Below are positions 5,725-7,288 of a stretch of 7,288 nucleotides of DNA, one piece after another. Source of the stretch: Fimenecus sp052273625. GTDB lineage: Bacteria > Bacillota > Clostridia > Oscillospirales > Acutalibacteraceae. The notes under the pieces were generated by a model. That model did no database searches. It was not told the DNA's origin and saw nothing but the letters and a program-made list of their open reading frames with translations. Numbering within the stretch: position 1 is the first letter of the stretch; every line of letters begins with the position of its first letter. The DNA is taken from the NCBI GenBank assembly GCA_052273625.1, contig DAVZHW010000068.1, positions 1-7,288 of the forward strand. The letters are read 5' to 3'. The translations under genes were made by a program, and so were the position numbers.

Positions 5725-7179
5725 ATGGGAAATGACACAAAAAAGTATATGAGCTTCAAGGAAGTTGCGGCGTATTCGCTCGGTCTGTTCGGCTTTCAGG
5801 CGATAGTCGGTCTTTTGAACTCGTATCAGGCAGAATTTGACGCATCAATCCTCGGCGCAGACATTGCAATTGTCGGAATACTTATTCTTGTGGCAAAGAT
5901 TATTTCCGCCGCAGCCGATCCTGTTGTCGGAAGCTTGGTTGACCGTTCAAGGTCAAAGCTCGGCAAATTCAAGTCAATGATCGTCTATTCGCTTGTACCC
6001 TTGTTTGTGTTTACGGCGGTCGTGTTTGTAAAGGTTCCGTTTAAGGGCTTCGGACTGTATGCGTGGATATTTATTACATATCTTATCTGGAGTATCGCAA
6101 TGACAATGGGCGACGTTCCCTCGCAGGGTATCGCCTCCGCACTCACTCCCGACCCGACGGAGAGAACAAACGTTGTTTCAATATCAAATACCTTTAAGCA
6201 GATAGGCTTTTCGGCTTGCGTCGTTATCGTGCCGATTGTCTGCCTTATAATAAAGGGCGGCTCAAGAGTTATCGTCGCAAAGGGCGAAACCGATACCCCG
6301 ATGATAGCGTCGGAATATCTCGGAACGGCTGTTTTGACGGCAATTCTCGGCTGTGTGCTTTTTGCACTTATTCCGATTGTCAACAAGGAACGTGTCAAGG
6401 TCGAAAGCAACGAAAAGACAACCGCTAAGGATATGCTTTCGGCTCTTAAAAACAACAAACCGCTTATGCTTGTAATCGTCTCCTATTTCCTCGGCTTCGG
6501 CAGACAGATGGCAATGGGTATTCAGGTGCAGGCGGCAAACGTATTGTTAGGCTCGCAAAATCTTGTTGCGGTGCTCGGTATCGTAACGGCGGTAGGCTCA
6601 ATGATTTCAATGGCTCTTTGCCCCGTTCTTATCAAAAAGCTCAACGAAAAAAGAGCATATATTTTGCTCTCGGTTTACGGCTTTGCGGCTTCGATATTCT
6701 CGTTTGTAATCGGTCATTTTTGGTTTAGAAGTCCTGAAAATACGGTTCTTACCGTTTTGTTCTATATTTCGCTTTTCCTTATCGGACTTCAGTTCGGTGC
6801 GGTTACGCTTATGCCGATGATTATGACCGCAGATGCCGTTGACTACTATGAGTACGAAACAGGCAAGAGAATGGAGGGTGCGGCTTATTCGATCCTCACT
6901 CTTACAATTAAGGTATGCTTGGCTCTCGGTACGGCACTCGGTCTTGTGTTCGTTCAGCTTTCGGGTTATGCCGATACGCTTGCACAGATTAACGAGGGTA
7001 CGGCAACGGGCTTTACCGCAGCTACAAAGGATATGATTTTCTTTGCATACACGGCAGCACCGGGTATACTTGCGCTTCTCTCGATTATTCCGATGTTCAA
7101 ATACGACCTTGTGGGCGAGAAAAAGCAGAAAATTTCACAGGCTCTTCAGCAACGCAGAAGCACAAAGGAAGAGGCTTAA
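5725..7179 (+). CDS. GPH-family glycoside:cation symporter (MelB/XylP-like, MFS)
   Basis: This is a 484-residue integral membrane protein with about 12 predicted hydrophobic segments. It belongs to the glycoside-pentoside-hexuronide:cation symporter family, which takes up sugars with Na+ or H+. Family landmarks are DPVVGSLVDRSRSKLGKFK (65-83), matching the MelB-type cytoplasmic motif, and the C-terminal TADAVDYYEYETGKRMEG (368-385). D65 aligns by eye with a MelB cation-site aspartate (D59), whereas the partner position (D55 in MelB) looks like serine (S61), so the coupling ion may differ. The substrate is unknown because no glycosidase or regulator lies nearby. The ATG at 5725 has AGGGGTG (5712-5718) six bases upstream; the in-frame GTG at 5716 overlaps that site and is rejected. 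The tail after about residue 462 is charged and cytoplasmic. It is probably transcribed from its own promoter. Sulfoquinovose or xyloside transport are possible but unsupported. Confidence 0.92.
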   Translation: MGNDTKKYMSFKEVAAYSLGLFGFQAIVGLLNSYQAEFDASILGADIAIVGILILVAKIISAAADPVVGSLVDRSRSKLGKFKSMIVYSLVPLFVFTAVVFVKVPFKGFGLYAWIFITYLIWSIAMTMGDVPSQGIASALTPDPTERTNVVSISNTFKQIGFSACVVIVPIVCLIIKGGSRVIVAKGETDTPMIASEYLGTAVLTAILGCVLFALIPIVNKERVKVESNEKTTAKDMLSALKNNKPLMLVIVSYFLGFGRQMAMGIQVQAANVLLGSQNLVAVLGIVTAVGSMISMALCPVLIKKLNEKRAYILLSVYGFAASIFSFVIGHFWFRSPENTVLTVLFYISLFLIGLQFGAVTLMPMIMTADAVDYYEYETGKRMEGAAYSILTLTIKVCLALGTALGLVFVQLSGYADTLAQINEGTATGFTAATKDMIFFAYTAAPGILALLSIIPMFKYDLVGEKKQKISQALQQRRSTKEEA

Positions 7180-7266
7180 ACGGCTTTATAACGGTTTTAC
7201 GGAGGTGTTTGGCTGAGTGTTCATAAGGAAGTGTTGGTTTCTCACATAAAAATCCATTATGCTTTT

Positions 7267-7288
7267 GCCAAAAAGCCTCGCAAGGCGA
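7267..7288 (-). terminator. Possible minus-strand terminator at window edge
   Basis: On the minus strand GCCT (7286-7283) pairs with AGGC (7278-7275) around a 4-base loop and is followed by TTTTTGG. The stem is short, and an overlapping TCGC/GCGA pairing competes with it. It may end a convergent gene lying beyond the window or belong to a repeat. No terminator for the transporter gene is visible in 7180-7288. Confidence 0.3.

Noticed and set aside
5985..6458. Minus-strand 157-codon frame inside the transporter gene
   Set aside because: It is complementary to membrane segments of the GPH gene, and the open frame follows from the codon bias of the real gene.
7201..7249. Mini-ORF after GGAGGTG (7201-7207), starting GTG at 7217
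   Set aside because: It is only ten codons long, has no family and could be chance; possibly a leader peptide but unsupported.

Overview
This window looks like ordinary chromosome from a low-to-moderate GC, Gram-positive, probably spore-forming Clostridia-type bacterium. A gut Oscillospiraceae/Ruminococcaceae relative is my best guess, but that is inference. The signs are AGGAGG-type ribosome binding sites, TTGACA/TATAAT-type promoters, a LexA of clostridial/Bacillus type with GAAC-N4-GTTC operators, a SpoIIQ-like membrane M23 protein, and an intergenic repeat of a style I associate with gut Clostridia. Six real protein genes are present.

Layout. Positions 1-271 are non-coding and hold a chain of hairpins plus a short degenerate heptamer tandem. 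Positions 272-991 (minus) encode a single-pass membrane M23/LytM peptidase resembling SpoIIQ. Positions 992-1441 form a 450-base gap. It carries the promoter of the M23 gene, a candidate small non-coding RNA on the minus strand with its own promoter and two terminators, and the lexA promoter set between two LexA boxes. lexA (1442-2038, plus) and a radical SAM/SPASM-like enzyme gene (2107-3570, minus) converge on a shared bidirectional terminator. A divergent intergenic region then leads into the lgt-folD pair (3744-4787 and 4789-5649, plus, one base apart). Last comes a GPH-family sugar:cation symporter gene (5725-7179, plus) with its own promoter. The final 109 bases are non-coding apart from a weak minus-strand terminator-like hairpin at the very end.

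How the genes fit together. They do not form one pathway. lexA is a self-repressed SOS regulator, lgt starts lipoprotein maturation, folD serves one-carbon metabolism, the GPH gene imports a glycoside, and the M23 protein probably acts at the forespore or cell envelope. The radical SAM enzyme is an orphan of unknown substrate. Only lgt-folD looks like a tight operon.

I did not find a convincing undescribed multi-gene system. The most interesting unexplained element is the putative minus-strand RNA upstream of lexA. Its stems pair better on the minus strand than on the plus strand, and it carries a C-rich linker complementary to Shine-Dalgarno sequences.
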